Positions 1 through 7,952 of a stretch of 64,000 nucleotides of DNA are shown here, piece by piece. The stretch comes from Ravibacter sp964559125. Lineage in GTDB: Bacteria; Bacteroidota; Bacteroidia; Cytophagales; Spirosomataceae. How positions within the stretch are numbered: the stretch's first letter is position 1; each line of letters opens with the position of its first letter. Position numbers and translations under genes: made by a program. The notes below the pieces were generated by a model. That model saw only the letters and a list, made by a program, of their open reading frames with translations, was not told the DNA's origin and made no database searches. Where the stretch lies: NCBI GenBank assembly GCA_964559125.1, contig CAZLGW010000005.1, positions 178,430 through 242,429 on the forward strand. Direction: 5' to 3'.

Positions 1-761
1 TTGACATTGGTAAGGATAAAAGACCCTTGATCGACAACGATGCCTATACTACAGAGGGCAAGCCGATCTCCGGTATCTGGGGTGGAGTGTTCCAAGGGCC
101 GTACCGTGACTGGGAGGATGTCAAGACTTCGCCTATCGTCAACGCAAGCAACCCCGACTGGAGGTTCAGGTCGAGCCCGGGTACGCCCAAGCTGGCCGAT
201 GTCAATGGAGATGGTATCATCGATGCCAGCGACAATACGATCCTCGGTTCGGCTATTCCCGATTTCATCTGGGGGATGACCAACACCTTTGAATATAAGG
301 GCCTCGACCTGACAGTCCAGATCAATGGTACCCAGGGCGGAGATGTTTCGATGAGGCAGATGGAAGGTATTTTTGGCCGTGGCGACGGAAGGATGAACAC
401 GATTTATGACTATTACAATAACTACTGGACGCCCGAAAGGCCTGATGCGAAGTATGCAGCGCCCAACAGGAAGTCGTACGACGGGACAAACCTGAGTGGT
501 ACCCTTCTTTACAAAGGGACGTTTGTCAATATTCAGAACATTGCGCTGGGTTATACCCTGCCGTCGCATCTGATCGAACGGCTCACCCTGTCGAGGGTAC
601 GTCTGTACACTACCATCCTGAACGCGTGGTTCATTACGAAGTTCCCGGGTTACAACCCCGAAGCTAACGCTCAGGGCGATAACCAGCTGTCGCAGGGGAT
701 TAACAGAGACTCGTACCCGATGTCCCGTTCAGTTTCGTTTGGCGTTAATCTGTCTTTCTAA
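1..761 (+). CDS. SusC/RagA-type TonB-dependent outer-membrane transporter, C-terminal part
   Basis: The reading frame is open from base 3 and runs off the left edge, so only the last ~250 residues of a protein normally about 1000-1200 aa long are present. The fragment is closely similar along its whole length to the C-terminus of the complete SusC gene at 56240-59923: both share GPYRDWEDVKT, DFIWGMTNTF, YYNNYW and an NIQNIA-GYTL strand. It ends in a hydrophobic/aromatic strand finishing in Phe, the usual last barrel strand of outer-membrane proteins. A Ca-loop-like DVNGDGIID stretch is present, as in many SusC proteins. It would import an oligomeric nutrient with the SusD encoded 7 bases downstream. 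The substrate cannot be told from sequence. Confidence 0.95.
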   Translation, partial: DIGKDKRPLIDNDAYTTEGKPISGIWGGVFQGPYRDWEDVKTSPIVNASNPDWRFRSSPGTPKLADVNGDGIIDASDNTILGSAIPDFIWGMTNTFEYKGLDLTVQINGTQGGDVSMRQMEGIFGRGDGRMNTIYDYYNNYWTPERPDAKYAAPNRKSYDGTNLSGTLLYKGTFVNIQNIALGYTLPSHLIERLTLSRVRLYTTILNAWFITKFPGYNPEANAQGDNQLSQGINRDSYPMSRSVSFGVNLSF

Positions 762-768
762 ATCACCT

Positions 769-2229
769 ATGAAAAAGATACTTCTGATATTATCAACCTG
801 TTTTTTGCTGGGCGCCTGCTCCGACAGTTTTTTGGACCGGCAGCCTGAAGATACGCTTTCGCCCGGTGGTTTCTACCGGAACCCTGCTGAAGTTAAGGCC
901 GGTCTGGTCGGATGCTATAAAGTGCTGCAGAGTATTTATAACCAGACTGACCTTCCGCTAATCCCGGAACTGATGGGTGACGACGGCAAGGATCGTTTCC
1001 GGACCGGGGTCTGGCAGACTTTCAAGAAGACCAATGCCAACTCGCAGCCGAATATCTGGAACAACAATTTCAAGATGATCGCCAATAGCAATGCATTGCT
1101 GGCGGTTATCGAAAACTACCAGGCAAAAAATGCAGACGAGGAGAAGCTTATTACTGTCTATAAGGCCGAGGCGCTTTTTCTTCGTGCGCTGGCTTATTTC
1201 AACCTGGTTCGTGTTTACGGCGCTGTCCCGTTGGTTGAGCATGCGTTTACCGACTTATCGACCGCTTTTGGCATCGGCCGCACACCAGTAAGCGAGGTTT
1301 ATTCCAAACTGATCGTGCCGGATCTGGAGTTTGCTGCAAACAACGCGCTGAAGAAAAGCGATCTGAAAGGCGAGGAGGCCCGCGCTTCGAAAGGTGCTGC
1401 TTTAACGATGCTGGCAAAGGTCTATCTTACGCTGAATGACCATACCAAGGCCGCTGCGGCACTGAAGCGCCTGATAGAAGACAAGGAAGCGGGTGAGTAT
1501 TCGCTGTTGCCCGAGTATTCCGACGTATTCGCTTCTACCAACAAGTTTCATGCCGAGTCGATTTTCGAAGTCAACTTCAACATTGCCGCCGGGCAACCCA
1601 GCTATTGGTTCAGGTGGGTCAATAATGACGTAGGGCTGATCTGGGGAGTAGCAGGTGCCACCAACCTGCTGGTACAGCACAACCTGATGAGGGAATTTGT
1701 AGAAACCGGCGAAACCGTTCGTTACAAAACTACGATCGACTCCGGCTATATTGCCTCCAGTACGATCCCCATCCAGGCATGGGTGATCAAGCACTGTCCG
1801 CTAAAGGAACAACTGAGGGCTTACAACAACACCGGGACCGACAACAACTGGGTTATTACCCGGTATGCCGACGCGCTGCTGATGTATGCCGAGGCACTCA
1901 TGGTGCTCGGACGGAAAGATGATGCCGTTAAGTATGTTAATATGGTCCGTGCCAGGGCAAAAGTGCCGGCCATTACGGCTGCGGAACTGGATATCGATGC
2001 GATCCTTCACGAAAGGAGGATGGAGCTTGCTTTCGAGGGGCACCGGTATTTCGATCTTGTAAGAACCGGAAAGGCGATAGAGGTCATTACGAAATCGTTG
2101 ATGACAGTGGTTGACTATGATAACAACATCGCCATTTCCGCTCCAATCGCAGAGGAACAGCTCATATTGCCCATCCCTGTGGGTGAAATCGAAAAAGATC
2201 AGACTTTACCCCAGAATAAAGGTTATTAA
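769..2229 (+). CDS. SusD/RagB-family nutrient-binding outer-membrane lipoprotein
   Basis: 486 aa. I start at the ATG at 769 because it gives a lipoprotein signal peptide with lipobox LGAC (Cys17); an upstream in-frame TTG would overlap the susC stop and put residues before the signal. The mature N-terminus SDSFLDRQPEDTLSP is the typical SusD opening. The TPR-like helical region includes FLRALAYFNLVRVYG near residue 140. The C-terminal part carries the hallmark RYADALLMYAEAL and ERRMELAFEGHRYFDLVR motifs. Family knowledge: SusD caps the SusC channel at the cell surface and captures ligand. It is a close paralogue of the SusD at 60047-61504, and the two neighbouring lipoproteins are also paralogous. 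Confidence 0.96.
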   Translation: MKKILLILSTCFLLGACSDSFLDRQPEDTLSPGGFYRNPAEVKAGLVGCYKVLQSIYNQTDLPLIPELMGDDGKDRFRTGVWQTFKKTNANSQPNIWNNNFKMIANSNALLAVIENYQAKNADEEKLITVYKAEALFLRALAYFNLVRVYGAVPLVEHAFTDLSTAFGIGRTPVSEVYSKLIVPDLEFAANNALKKSDLKGEEARASKGAALTMLAKVYLTLNDHTKAAAALKRLIEDKEAGEYSLLPEYSDVFASTNKFHAESIFEVNFNIAAGQPSYWFRWVNNDVGLIWGVAGATNLLVQHNLMREFVETGETVRYKTTIDSGYIASSTIPIQAWVIKHCPLKEQLRAYNNTGTDNNWVITRYADALLMYAEALMVLGRKDDAVKYVNMVRARAKVPAITAAELDIDAILHERRMELAFEGHRYFDLVRTGKAIEVITKSLMTVVDYDNNIAISAPIAEEQLILPIPVGEIEKDQTLPQNKGY

Positions 2230-2241
2230 TTTGAAATTGTC

Positions 2242-2760
2242 ATGATAAAGAATATTTCTCAGACTTTATTTATTTGCACTTTCCTTGCAGCTCTTTGCTC
2301 TTCCTGCCTGAAGGAAGACAATATAGGGGCGCCGTCTCTGAAAGAGATCAAGCTGTATATGACCGATGTCAATGGTAACGATTCGTTGGTCTCGGAAGTT
2401 AAAAAGGGTGCAGTAGTAAAAATTGTGGTGGATACCGACGCCGATATGTGCTCCGTATGGCCCGGAGGTACCCGGGAGATCATGAAGAAAAAAGTAAGTC
2501 CGGATGGCGGGCAGACTTTTCCCGATTCGATCGATATGTTCAACAACCCGGTGCTGGTCAGAAGTGACCTGTATTCAGACTACGGGCTGGTAGGGGCGAG
2601 AGGGCTGAAAACGGCTTTGTCGTCTGAAGGCTGGTATTGTACTTACACTTACCCCAACGAAGGTTCTTTTGACCTGGTAGTAGTGATCACCAACCACGGG
2701 TACCAGGACTTCAACTTTAAGCCTGCCGTAATCGAATACGGGCAAGTGGACGTGAAATAG
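2242..2760 (+). CDS. Small surface lipoprotein downstream of SusCD, family not recognised
   Basis: 172 aa with a signal peptide ending in a lipobox-like SSC (Cys22), followed by LKEDN. The rest looks like one beta-rich domain with a VWPGGTREIMKKK segment, a YSDYGLVGARGLKT segment and a terminal FDLVVVITNHGYQD strand. Position as third gene after susC and susD, 12 bases behind susD, suggests the accessory surface glycan-binding slot often filled by SusE/F-like or PKD-like lipoproteins, but I see no clear match to those. The paralogue at 61532-62029 keeps the same order of motifs, which shows that the trio was duplicated as a unit. Ligand binding is inference only. Confidence 0.88.
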   Translation: MIKNISQTLFICTFLAALCSSCLKEDNIGAPSLKEIKLYMTDVNGNDSLVSEVKKGAVVKIVVDTDADMCSVWPGGTREIMKKKVSPDGGQTFPDSIDMFNNPVLVRSDLYSDYGLVGARGLKTALSSEGWYCTYTYPNEGSFDLVVVITNHGYQDFNFKPAVIEYGQVDVK

Positions 2761-2807
2761 AGAAGTTTACCCCTTAGCTGACCCTCAAACCGGGGTAGTT
2801 TACCGTG

Positions 2808-2873
2808 ATAGGGTAGTTTATAAATGAATAACAGATTCCTTAAGGAGTGGGTTATTTTTATAAACTACCCTAT
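2808..2873. repeat. 17-bp perfect inverted repeat in the intergenic region
   Basis: ATAGGGTAGTTTATAAA (2808-2824) is repeated in exact inverse at 2857-2873, with a 32-base spacer and TTTT after the right arm. A partial third copy of the core (GGTAGTTTAC) lies just before at 2794-2803. The position after the SusCD-lipoprotein genes fits a transcription terminator or mRNA-end stem. The long loop and AT-rich arms are not textbook, so it may instead be a protein-binding dyad for the next gene. Confidence 0.6.
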
Positions 2874-2928
2874 TTTTATGGCGTCTGCCGGAGTGTGACC
2901 GGCAGGATAATTCCAGGAAGGCGCTGCT

Positions 2929-3360
2929 ATGCAAAAGACGATCAGGCTTGAAGGCCGGGAACTTACCGTTATTTTCGGCCAGGGGGTCGTCAGGATAGAA
3001 AATAGTGAAGAGCTGCTGACATACATTGGCGGGAATCCCGGCACGCGTACACGACAACTGGTCGAAGCCATCCAGGCCATCTACAGTCAAAACTATGGTA
3101 GCAGGCTCGATATTGCCGATAACTCTTTTATTGTCGAGATCTGGGGCCACACTTATTTTGAGTATTCTATGCTCAGGAATGAGCGGTTAGGCAGGTTTCT
3201 TTTTCCTTTCGGATTATACCGACGCCTGGTCGACTCCTGCAAGGTAATCGACTGCGGCGAGGCTCGTATCGACGGGAACCGCTGGCTGTGGGATCTGTTG
3301 AGTGTATTTGCGCCACTTATAGGCTGGTGTCTAAAACAAGCTCATCGAGGTGGCCGGTAA
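2929..3360 (+). CDS. Hypothetical protein, 143 aa
   Basis: No function recognised. It reads like a real soluble protein: a charged N-terminal half with RLEGRELTVIFG, then VEIWGHTYFEYSMLR, an aromatic/basic stretch, then VIDCGEARIDGNRWLWDLL. I have an uncertain memory of similar VIDCGE / DNNRWLWD motifs in uncharacterised Bacteroidota proteins. There is no signal peptide; the C-terminal hydrophobic stretch (FAPLIGWCL) is too short for a clear membrane helix. The last 44 bases overlap the 3' end of the convergent aldo/keto reductase gene. Codon use matches the neighbours. Confidence 0.68.
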   Translation: MQKTIRLEGRELTVIFGQGVVRIENSEELLTYIGGNPGTRTRQLVEAIQAIYSQNYGSRLDIADNSFIVEIWGHTYFEYSMLRNERLGRFLFPFGLYRRLVDSCKVIDCGEARIDGNRWLWDLLSVFAPLIGWCLKQAHRGGR

Positions 3361-4318
3361 TAAACCGGATCTCGTCTTCCGAGAGGGATACTTCTATTGC
3401 CCGGGCATTACTAACGGCCTGGGCTGCATTCCTGGCGCCGACGAGCAGTGCCGTGATGCCGGGCTGTTCCAGTGTCCAGCGCAAAACGAGTTGTGAAAGC
3501 GTAACTCCTTTTTCGTCTGCGAGCGGCTTTATCCTGTCCAGTAAGACATTTACCTTTACGAGGTTAGCATCCTTGAAGTAGTATAGGTTAGCGCGGTGAT
3601 CTCCTTCGGAAAATACATGTCCCGGCAAGATTTTACCGGACAGGAGACCTCTTTCCATCGGGCTGTAGGCAAGAATGGACTTGTTATGCCTGAGGCAATA
3701 GGGGACAAGTTCTTTTTCAATCCCCCTTTTGACCATGCTGTAGGGAACCTGGTCGGATACGAGGTCGATGTATTTTGCTGCTTCTTCCATCAGGCTGACG
3801 TCGTAATTGCAGACGCCCGCATGACGTACTTTGCCCTGCCGGATCAGCTCGGCTACCGTTTCCATCGTTTCCTGGACCGGCGTGCTGGGGTCGTGCCAGT
3901 GGATCTGGTAAAGGTCGATATAATCCGTTCCCAGCAGGCGAAGGCTGTCTTCTACCTCTTTTATGATACTTTCCCGCCCGGCATACTTATGCATGTTGAT
4001 ATCGCGGCCTTCGTTATCCCTGCTTTTGAAGTGAAATGTGCCTTTGGTGGTATCCCAGCGCAGGCCGTATTTGGTGAGAATCTGCACCTTGTCCCTGGAA
4101 ATACCTTTGATTGCCTTCCCGACGATGCGTTCGCTGGTTCCCTGGCCGTAAGCTGGGGCGGTGTCAATACTGGTAACACCGTGATCGTATGCAGCCCTGA
4201 TGGCTTCGATCGCATCTTTCTCTTCATTTCCGCCCCACATCCATCCGCCGGCTGCCCATGCGCCGAAAGTGATGGCCGATACGTTCAGGTTTGAAGAACC
4301 AAGAAATGGGTATTCCAT
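3317..4318 (-). CDS. Aldo/keto reductase family oxidoreductase
   Basis: 333 aa, the usual length for the family. It should be a cytosolic NADPH-dependent reductase of aldehydes or ketones, including sugars; the substrate is not predictable. The catalytic tetrad is visible in order: Asp52 and Tyr57 in SIDTAPAYG, Lys83 in LTKYG and His140 in DLYQIHW. The cofactor-binding C-terminal region has LAYSPMERGLLSGK and a late ALLVGARNAAQ segment that matches the GAR/S loop contacting the NADP phosphate. The TIM-barrel start LGSSNLNVSAITFGAW is typical. It is transcribed alone, with a promoter-like box on its own strand upstream. Confidence 0.93.
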   Translation of the reverse strand: MEYPFLGSSNLNVSAITFGAWAAGGWMWGGNEEKDAIEAIRAAYDHGVTSIDTAPAYGQGTSERIVGKAIKGISRDKVQILTKYGLRWDTTKGTFHFKSRDNEGRDINMHKYAGRESIIKEVEDSLRLLGTDYIDLYQIHWHDPSTPVQETMETVAELIRQGKVRHAGVCNYDVSLMEEAAKYIDLVSDQVPYSMVKRGIEKELVPYCLRHNKSILAYSPMERGLLSGKILPGHVFSEGDHRANLYYFKDANLVKVNVLLDRIKPLADEKGVTLSQLVLRWTLEQPGITALLVGARNAAQAVSNARAIEVSLSEDEIRFITGHLDELVLDTSL

Positions 4319-4362
4319 AATTCAGTTGTTTACAGGGTTCAGAGTATTTAAGACCGTTTCTG

Positions 4363-4370
4363 CAAAGCTA
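4363..4370 (-). promoter_or_regulatory. Candidate Bacteroidota -7 box for the aldo/keto reductase gene
   Basis: On the minus strand the bases read TAGCTTTG followed by CAG, matching the TAnnTTTG -7 consensus. It lies about 45 bases before the ATG at 4318. I find no TTTG -33 element at the expected spacing, so the call rests on the -7 box alone. Confidence 0.45.
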
Positions 4371-4470
4371 TTAAATTTTAGGTAGGATGTCAGACCATGA
4401 CGTTTGGGATAATATAATTATCTATGGCTAGGGACACCAGGCCGAGGGTAACCTGGCAATGTCTGGGATA

Positions 4471-4488
4471 ATGCCCCTAGCGGGGCAT
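4471..4488. terminator. Short GC-rich hairpin downstream of the ABC exporter gene
   Basis: ATGCCCC-TAGC-GGGGCAT is a perfect 7-bp stem with a 4-base loop. It is about 100 bases past the end of the minus-strand ABC gene and could end that transcript. There is no strong U-tract on either side, so it may be only a processing or stability stem. A second weak stem (CCAGG/CCTGG) lies just before it. Confidence 0.4.
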
Positions 4489-4548
4489 TTAGAGGATCAC
4501 AAAATATTATTGGGCGCCATTTTTCGTTAATGGACTTTTTAGACAACC

Positions 4549-4590
4549 GAGCGTAGTCGAATAACCTAGGGGAGCTGAGCGCAGTCGAAG
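4549..4590. repeat. Two copies of a short GAGCGYAGTCGAA intergenic repeat
   Basis: GAGCGTAGTCGAA (4549-4561) and GAGCGCAGTCGAAG (4577-4590) lie 28 bases apart, and the second abuts the stop codon of the ABC exporter gene. Similar CTGAGCGCAGTCGAAG words are common dispersed intergenic repeats in Bacteroidota genomes; this is from general knowledge and was not searched. The rest of the 272-base gap from 4319 holds the promoter box and hairpins already listed and no gene. Confidence 0.55.
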
Positions 4591-6426
4591 CTAGGCGATC
4601 TTCTGAAGCTCCGTCAGCCTGTGATAGATACCGGTCGGATGTTCCAGGAGATCATAGTGATTACCCTGTTCCACGATCTCACCGTTCTGGAGAACGACGA
4701 TTATGTCGGCTTCCCTGATAGTGCTCAGCCTGTGTGCGATCACCAATGTAGTGCGACCCTTCATAAGGTTGTTGAGCGCAAGCTGCACCGACTTTTCGGA
4801 TTCGGTATCCAATGCGGAAGTGGCCTCGTCAAGGATCAGTATCGCAGGATTCTTAAAAACCGCGCGTGCAATGCTCAGTCTTTGTCTTTGTCCCCCCGAA
4901 AGACGGATTCCCCGGTCGCCGATAATGGTATCGTAGCCGTCTTCCGTTTCCATGATGAAGTCGTGTGCATTGGCTACTTTCGCCGCTTCTATTACCTTCT
5001 CCCTGTCGGCGTCGGGGTACCCGAGCGCTATGTTATTAAAGATACTGTCGTTGAACAGGATAATCTCCTGTGTTACGAAGCTCATGCACGAGCGGAGAGA
5101 TTCCATCCTGATCTTGTTCACGTTCACACCGTCGATGAGGATTTTCCCTTCTGTCGCTTCATAAAAACGGGGTATCAGGTCGGCGATGGTTGACTTTCCT
5201 ACCCCCGACGGTCCTACAAGCGCAACAATTTTACCCTTTGGTATTTCGAGATTTACATTTTTGAGGACAGGCTTGTCGGAGTAGCTGAACGAAACATCTA
5301 CAAACTCGATCTTGTTTTCGAACGGCACCATATCGACTGCATCCGGCGCATCCTGTATTTCGATGGGCTTATCAAGGATTTCGAGAATGCGGGTCCCTGC
5401 CGCCTGGCCGATCTGGATGGTGGATAACGCTGTGACGATAGCTTTTGCCGGCCTGAGGATCTGGGAGAAAATTGCTATAAACGCGATGAAGGAGCTTGCC
5501 TGCAGGCCATTTTCTCCCTCCAGGACAAGAGATCCGCCGTAAATGATAATACAGGCGACTACAAATACACCGGAAGCCTCCGAAAACGCGGGAGCAAGCT
5601 CGCGTCTTTTAAAATTGGAAAGACTGGCTTTCCGGTAAAAGTCGTTTTCGCGGCTGAAACGGTTGATAAGGAATCGGGTGGCATTAAAGGACCGGATGAT
5701 GCGCATACCCAGCAGGGTTTCGTCGATCATAGTCAGCAGGCGCCCGGCGGAAGCCTGGACTTCGGTGGCTTCTTTCTTCAGCCTCTTCGTCACGGCAGCT
5801 ATGGATATTGCGGAAAGCGGGATCACGAATAGTGTGAAAAGGGTAAGCTGGGGACTAATCGCAAACAGCGCTATGAAATAGCCGGCCATTACATAAGGCT
5901 CCTTGAAAATGACCTCGAGCGAGCTGGCGGCGGCGCCTTCTACGCCGTATACATCGTGGTTGAGACGCGAGATGAGGTCGCCCTTATGCTCCTTGGTAAA
6001 GTATCCCAGATGTAAATGGTTGATTTTGTCGAAGAGCGCTTCCCTGAGACGTTTGACCAGCAGGGTCCTGGCACTGATCATGCTCCGCTGCGCCAGGTAC
6101 CTGAAGAGATTTGTCAGGATCACCGCCAGAACGATCATTCCCGCCAGGAAATAAAGAGCATTCCTTGGGTTGGCTTGCTTCAACCGGAAAACGAGGTGGT
6201 AAAAATAGTCCTTGAAGTAGGATGCCGAAAGCTGGAATTCAGGGGCTGTGACATATTTCTCGTTTCCTCCGACCGTATTCGGGTCAAACAGAAAATTGAG
6301 TAGAGGGATGATCAACGCAAATTGAAAGACACTAAAGAAAACCCCCAGTACGGTAAACAATACGAATGGTACTATGAATTTCCTGAATGGCCGTGCGTAG
6401 TTTAATAATCTGAAATAAATTTTCAT
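4591..6426 (-). CDS. ABC transporter, fused permease and ATPase (MsbA/ABCB type)
   Basis: 611 aa, a normal half-transporter length. The N-terminal ~330 residues form the exporter membrane domain with hydrophobic segments near 15-40, 85-105, 185-225 and 280-330. The C-terminal nucleotide-binding domain has Walker A GPSGVGKST, a Q-loop in FVTQE, signature LSGGQRQR, Walker B ILILDEATSALD and H-loop IAHRLST. Such proteins act as inner-membrane homodimers exporting lipid A-core, lipid-linked glycans or hydrophobic compounds. It lies 52 bases downstream of a glycosyltransferase gene on the same strand, so a glycolipid flippase role is plausible but not proven. MsbA itself cannot be told from other ABCB exporters here. 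Confidence 0.94.
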   Translation of the reverse strand: MKIYFRLLNYARPFRKFIVPFVLFTVLGVFFSVFQFALIIPLLNFLFDPNTVGGNEKYVTAPEFQLSASYFKDYFYHLVFRLKQANPRNALYFLAGMIVLAVILTNLFRYLAQRSMISARTLLVKRLREALFDKINHLHLGYFTKEHKGDLISRLNHDVYGVEGAAASSLEVIFKEPYVMAGYFIALFAISPQLTLFTLFVIPLSAISIAAVTKRLKKEATEVQASAGRLLTMIDETLLGMRIIRSFNATRFLINRFSRENDFYRKASLSNFKRRELAPAFSEASGVFVVACIIIYGGSLVLEGENGLQASSFIAFIAIFSQILRPAKAIVTALSTIQIGQAAGTRILEILDKPIEIQDAPDAVDMVPFENKIEFVDVSFSYSDKPVLKNVNLEIPKGKIVALVGPSGVGKSTIADLIPRFYEATEGKILIDGVNVNKIRMESLRSCMSFVTQEIILFNDSIFNNIALGYPDADREKVIEAAKVANAHDFIMETEDGYDTIIGDRGIRLSGGQRQRLSIARAVFKNPAILILDEATSALDTESEKSVQLALNNLMKGRTTLVIAHRLSTIREADIIVVLQNGEIVEQGNHYDLLEHPTGIYHRLTELQKIA

Positions 6427-6478
6427 TTGTATAATGCTGTTTGCCCCGATTGCTGCCGGGACCCGGCGACCGGTTACC

Positions 6479-7540
6479 TCACATCTCCGAAAGAGAACGA
6501 TAGACTTCTATGTATTGTTTTGCCGCTTTGTGCCAGCAAAATGAATTTGCCCTTTCCCTGATAACATTTTCCATGCGCCGGTTTGTATATTCCTGCATAC
6601 CTGTTTCAAAGACGTTCTGCATGTGGTCTTCAGAAAAGTTTGAAAAGTAGAACGCTGCATTGCTCCCGATTTCAGGAAGGGAAGTGCGGTCGGACAGGAA
6701 AACCGGTTTGCCTACCGACATGGCTTCTGCTACCGGTAAGCCGAAGCCTTCAGCGATAGACGGAAATGCAAAAGCGTAACAATTCCGGTAATACCACGAC
6801 TTTTCGGATTCATTGATGCCGCCTACCAGCCTGAGATTGTCTTCTACCCGCAGGCGCCTGGCCAGCGACCATATGTAGTCGAGATAGCTTCTCTCCTGGG
6901 TAGCTCCTGCTATAATCAGCTCGAGATGCCGGTTAAATTTCAGGAGGGGGACAAGCACATGAAAATTCTTCTTCCTGCAAATGGTACCGAGTGAGAACAA
7001 AAAGGGCTTTCTTGGGCGGTAAGAACGGCTTTCGAGCTGAGGCGGGCTCAGGTGATTGTTGCCGTTGTGGATCATATACACCGGCTTGTCACCCACATAA
7101 CAATGATCCAGAACGTCTTTTTTGCAAAACTCCGAGATGCAGACTATCGCATCGCTGCGGTCTATATTATCCTGCAGGTGCCTGAGATGCTTCCTTACTT
7201 TATAGGGTTTCTTTTCTTCATGCAGGAAGTTAAGGTCGTGTATGGTCAGTACGACTTTAATCTTTTTGTTGCGTCGCGGAAGGTAGTTTGAGCTCTGGTA
7301 GGTAGAGTGCCAGACGTCGTAATCGCTCAGGGAAGGCATCCATAGTTTCTGTAAGGAATTTTGCCTGATTAAAGGATGGTTTCTCCATATTCCTGCACTG
7401 GAATCAGGTGAAAAATAAGTGATATTTTCTTTGTTTCTGTCTATATTATGGCTGAGATGACTGCCGAGATGGTAGCAGAAATGAAATAATCCTGAGTGCT
7501 CATATTTCATTCTTTCGCAGTCAAATATGATGTTTTTCAT
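6479..7540 (-). CDS. GT4-family glycosyltransferase
   Basis: 353 aa from the ATG at 7540; an ATG nine codons further upstream is possible, but the later one aligns with the start of the paralogue at 7953 (both begin with a VIL/IIFDC-(D/E)-x-MK pattern followed by SGLFH). It shows the GT-B fold signature: an acceptor half with VVLTIHDLNFLHE, then SLGTICRKKN, and the donor-nucleotide motif EGFGLPVAEAMSVGKPV with its E-x7-E pair. Retaining transfer of a sugar from a nucleotide donor is expected; donor and acceptor are unknown. It is probably co-transcribed with the ABC exporter gene 52 bases downstream. Confidence 0.92.
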   Translation of the reverse strand: MKNIIFDCERMKYEHSGLFHFCYHLGSHLSHNIDRNKENITYFSPDSSAGIWRNHPLIRQNSLQKLWMPSLSDYDVWHSTYQSSNYLPRRNKKIKVVLTIHDLNFLHEEKKPYKVRKHLRHLQDNIDRSDAIVCISEFCKKDVLDHCYVGDKPVYMIHNGNNHLSPPQLESRSYRPRKPFLFSLGTICRKKNFHVLVPLLKFNRHLELIIAGATQERSYLDYIWSLARRLRVEDNLRLVGGINESEKSWYYRNCYAFAFPSIAEGFGLPVAEAMSVGKPVFLSDRTSLPEIGSNAAFYFSNFSEDHMQNVFETGMQEYTNRRMENVIRERANSFCWHKAAKQYIEVYRSLSEM

Positions 7541-7952
7541 GGCAATAGGTGTAACAAAATTGCACAATAAACTACCGATTCAAAATCAGTTGATTTTGAA
7601 AACTGTGTTCTAATTCCTTCTACATGAGGGCTGTCTGAACAGAGATTCAGGAGGCAATTGTTAAAAAATACATGTCGTGTCTGAAATGATTTTAACCTGC
7701 TTCTCCTACCTGTTCAAGGGTAACAATTAATGTAATTTAATATATTGATAGTTAGTAAGTTAATCTGCTATTTCCTGCTTTATTTTTCATAGAAAACGTT
7801 TAAATAAGTAATTTTTTGTGGTCGTAATAAAAACAGAGCCGGTCGCTGTACTTATTCATAAGATTTGTTCGTTCTACAAAAGGTTGTAATCAAAACAGAA
7901 AAAATTTGCTGTACAAGTGTAAATATGAAACGTAAATAGAAAGTCGCAAATT
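7541..7952. other. Divergent AT-rich intergenic region between two glycosyltransferase genes
   Basis: 412 bases without a gene, more AT-rich than its surroundings, between divergently transcribed paralogous glycosyltransferase genes. It must hold both promoters. I see no clean TTTG-N19-TAnnTTTG promoter on either strand; TAATTTTTTG near 7808 is a weak candidate. It also contains the palindrome described separately and a small CTGT-CTGA-ACAG hairpin near 7635. Confidence 0.6.
7580..7599. promoter_or_regulatory. Perfect 9-bp palindrome upstream of the minus-strand glycosyltransferase gene
   Basis: TCAAAATCA-GT-TGATTTTGA has nine-base arms and a two-base centre, about 40 bases before the ATG at 7540. 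The size and position fit a binding site for a dimeric repressor or activator. No regulator gene lies next to it, so the protein is unknown. Confidence 0.4.
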
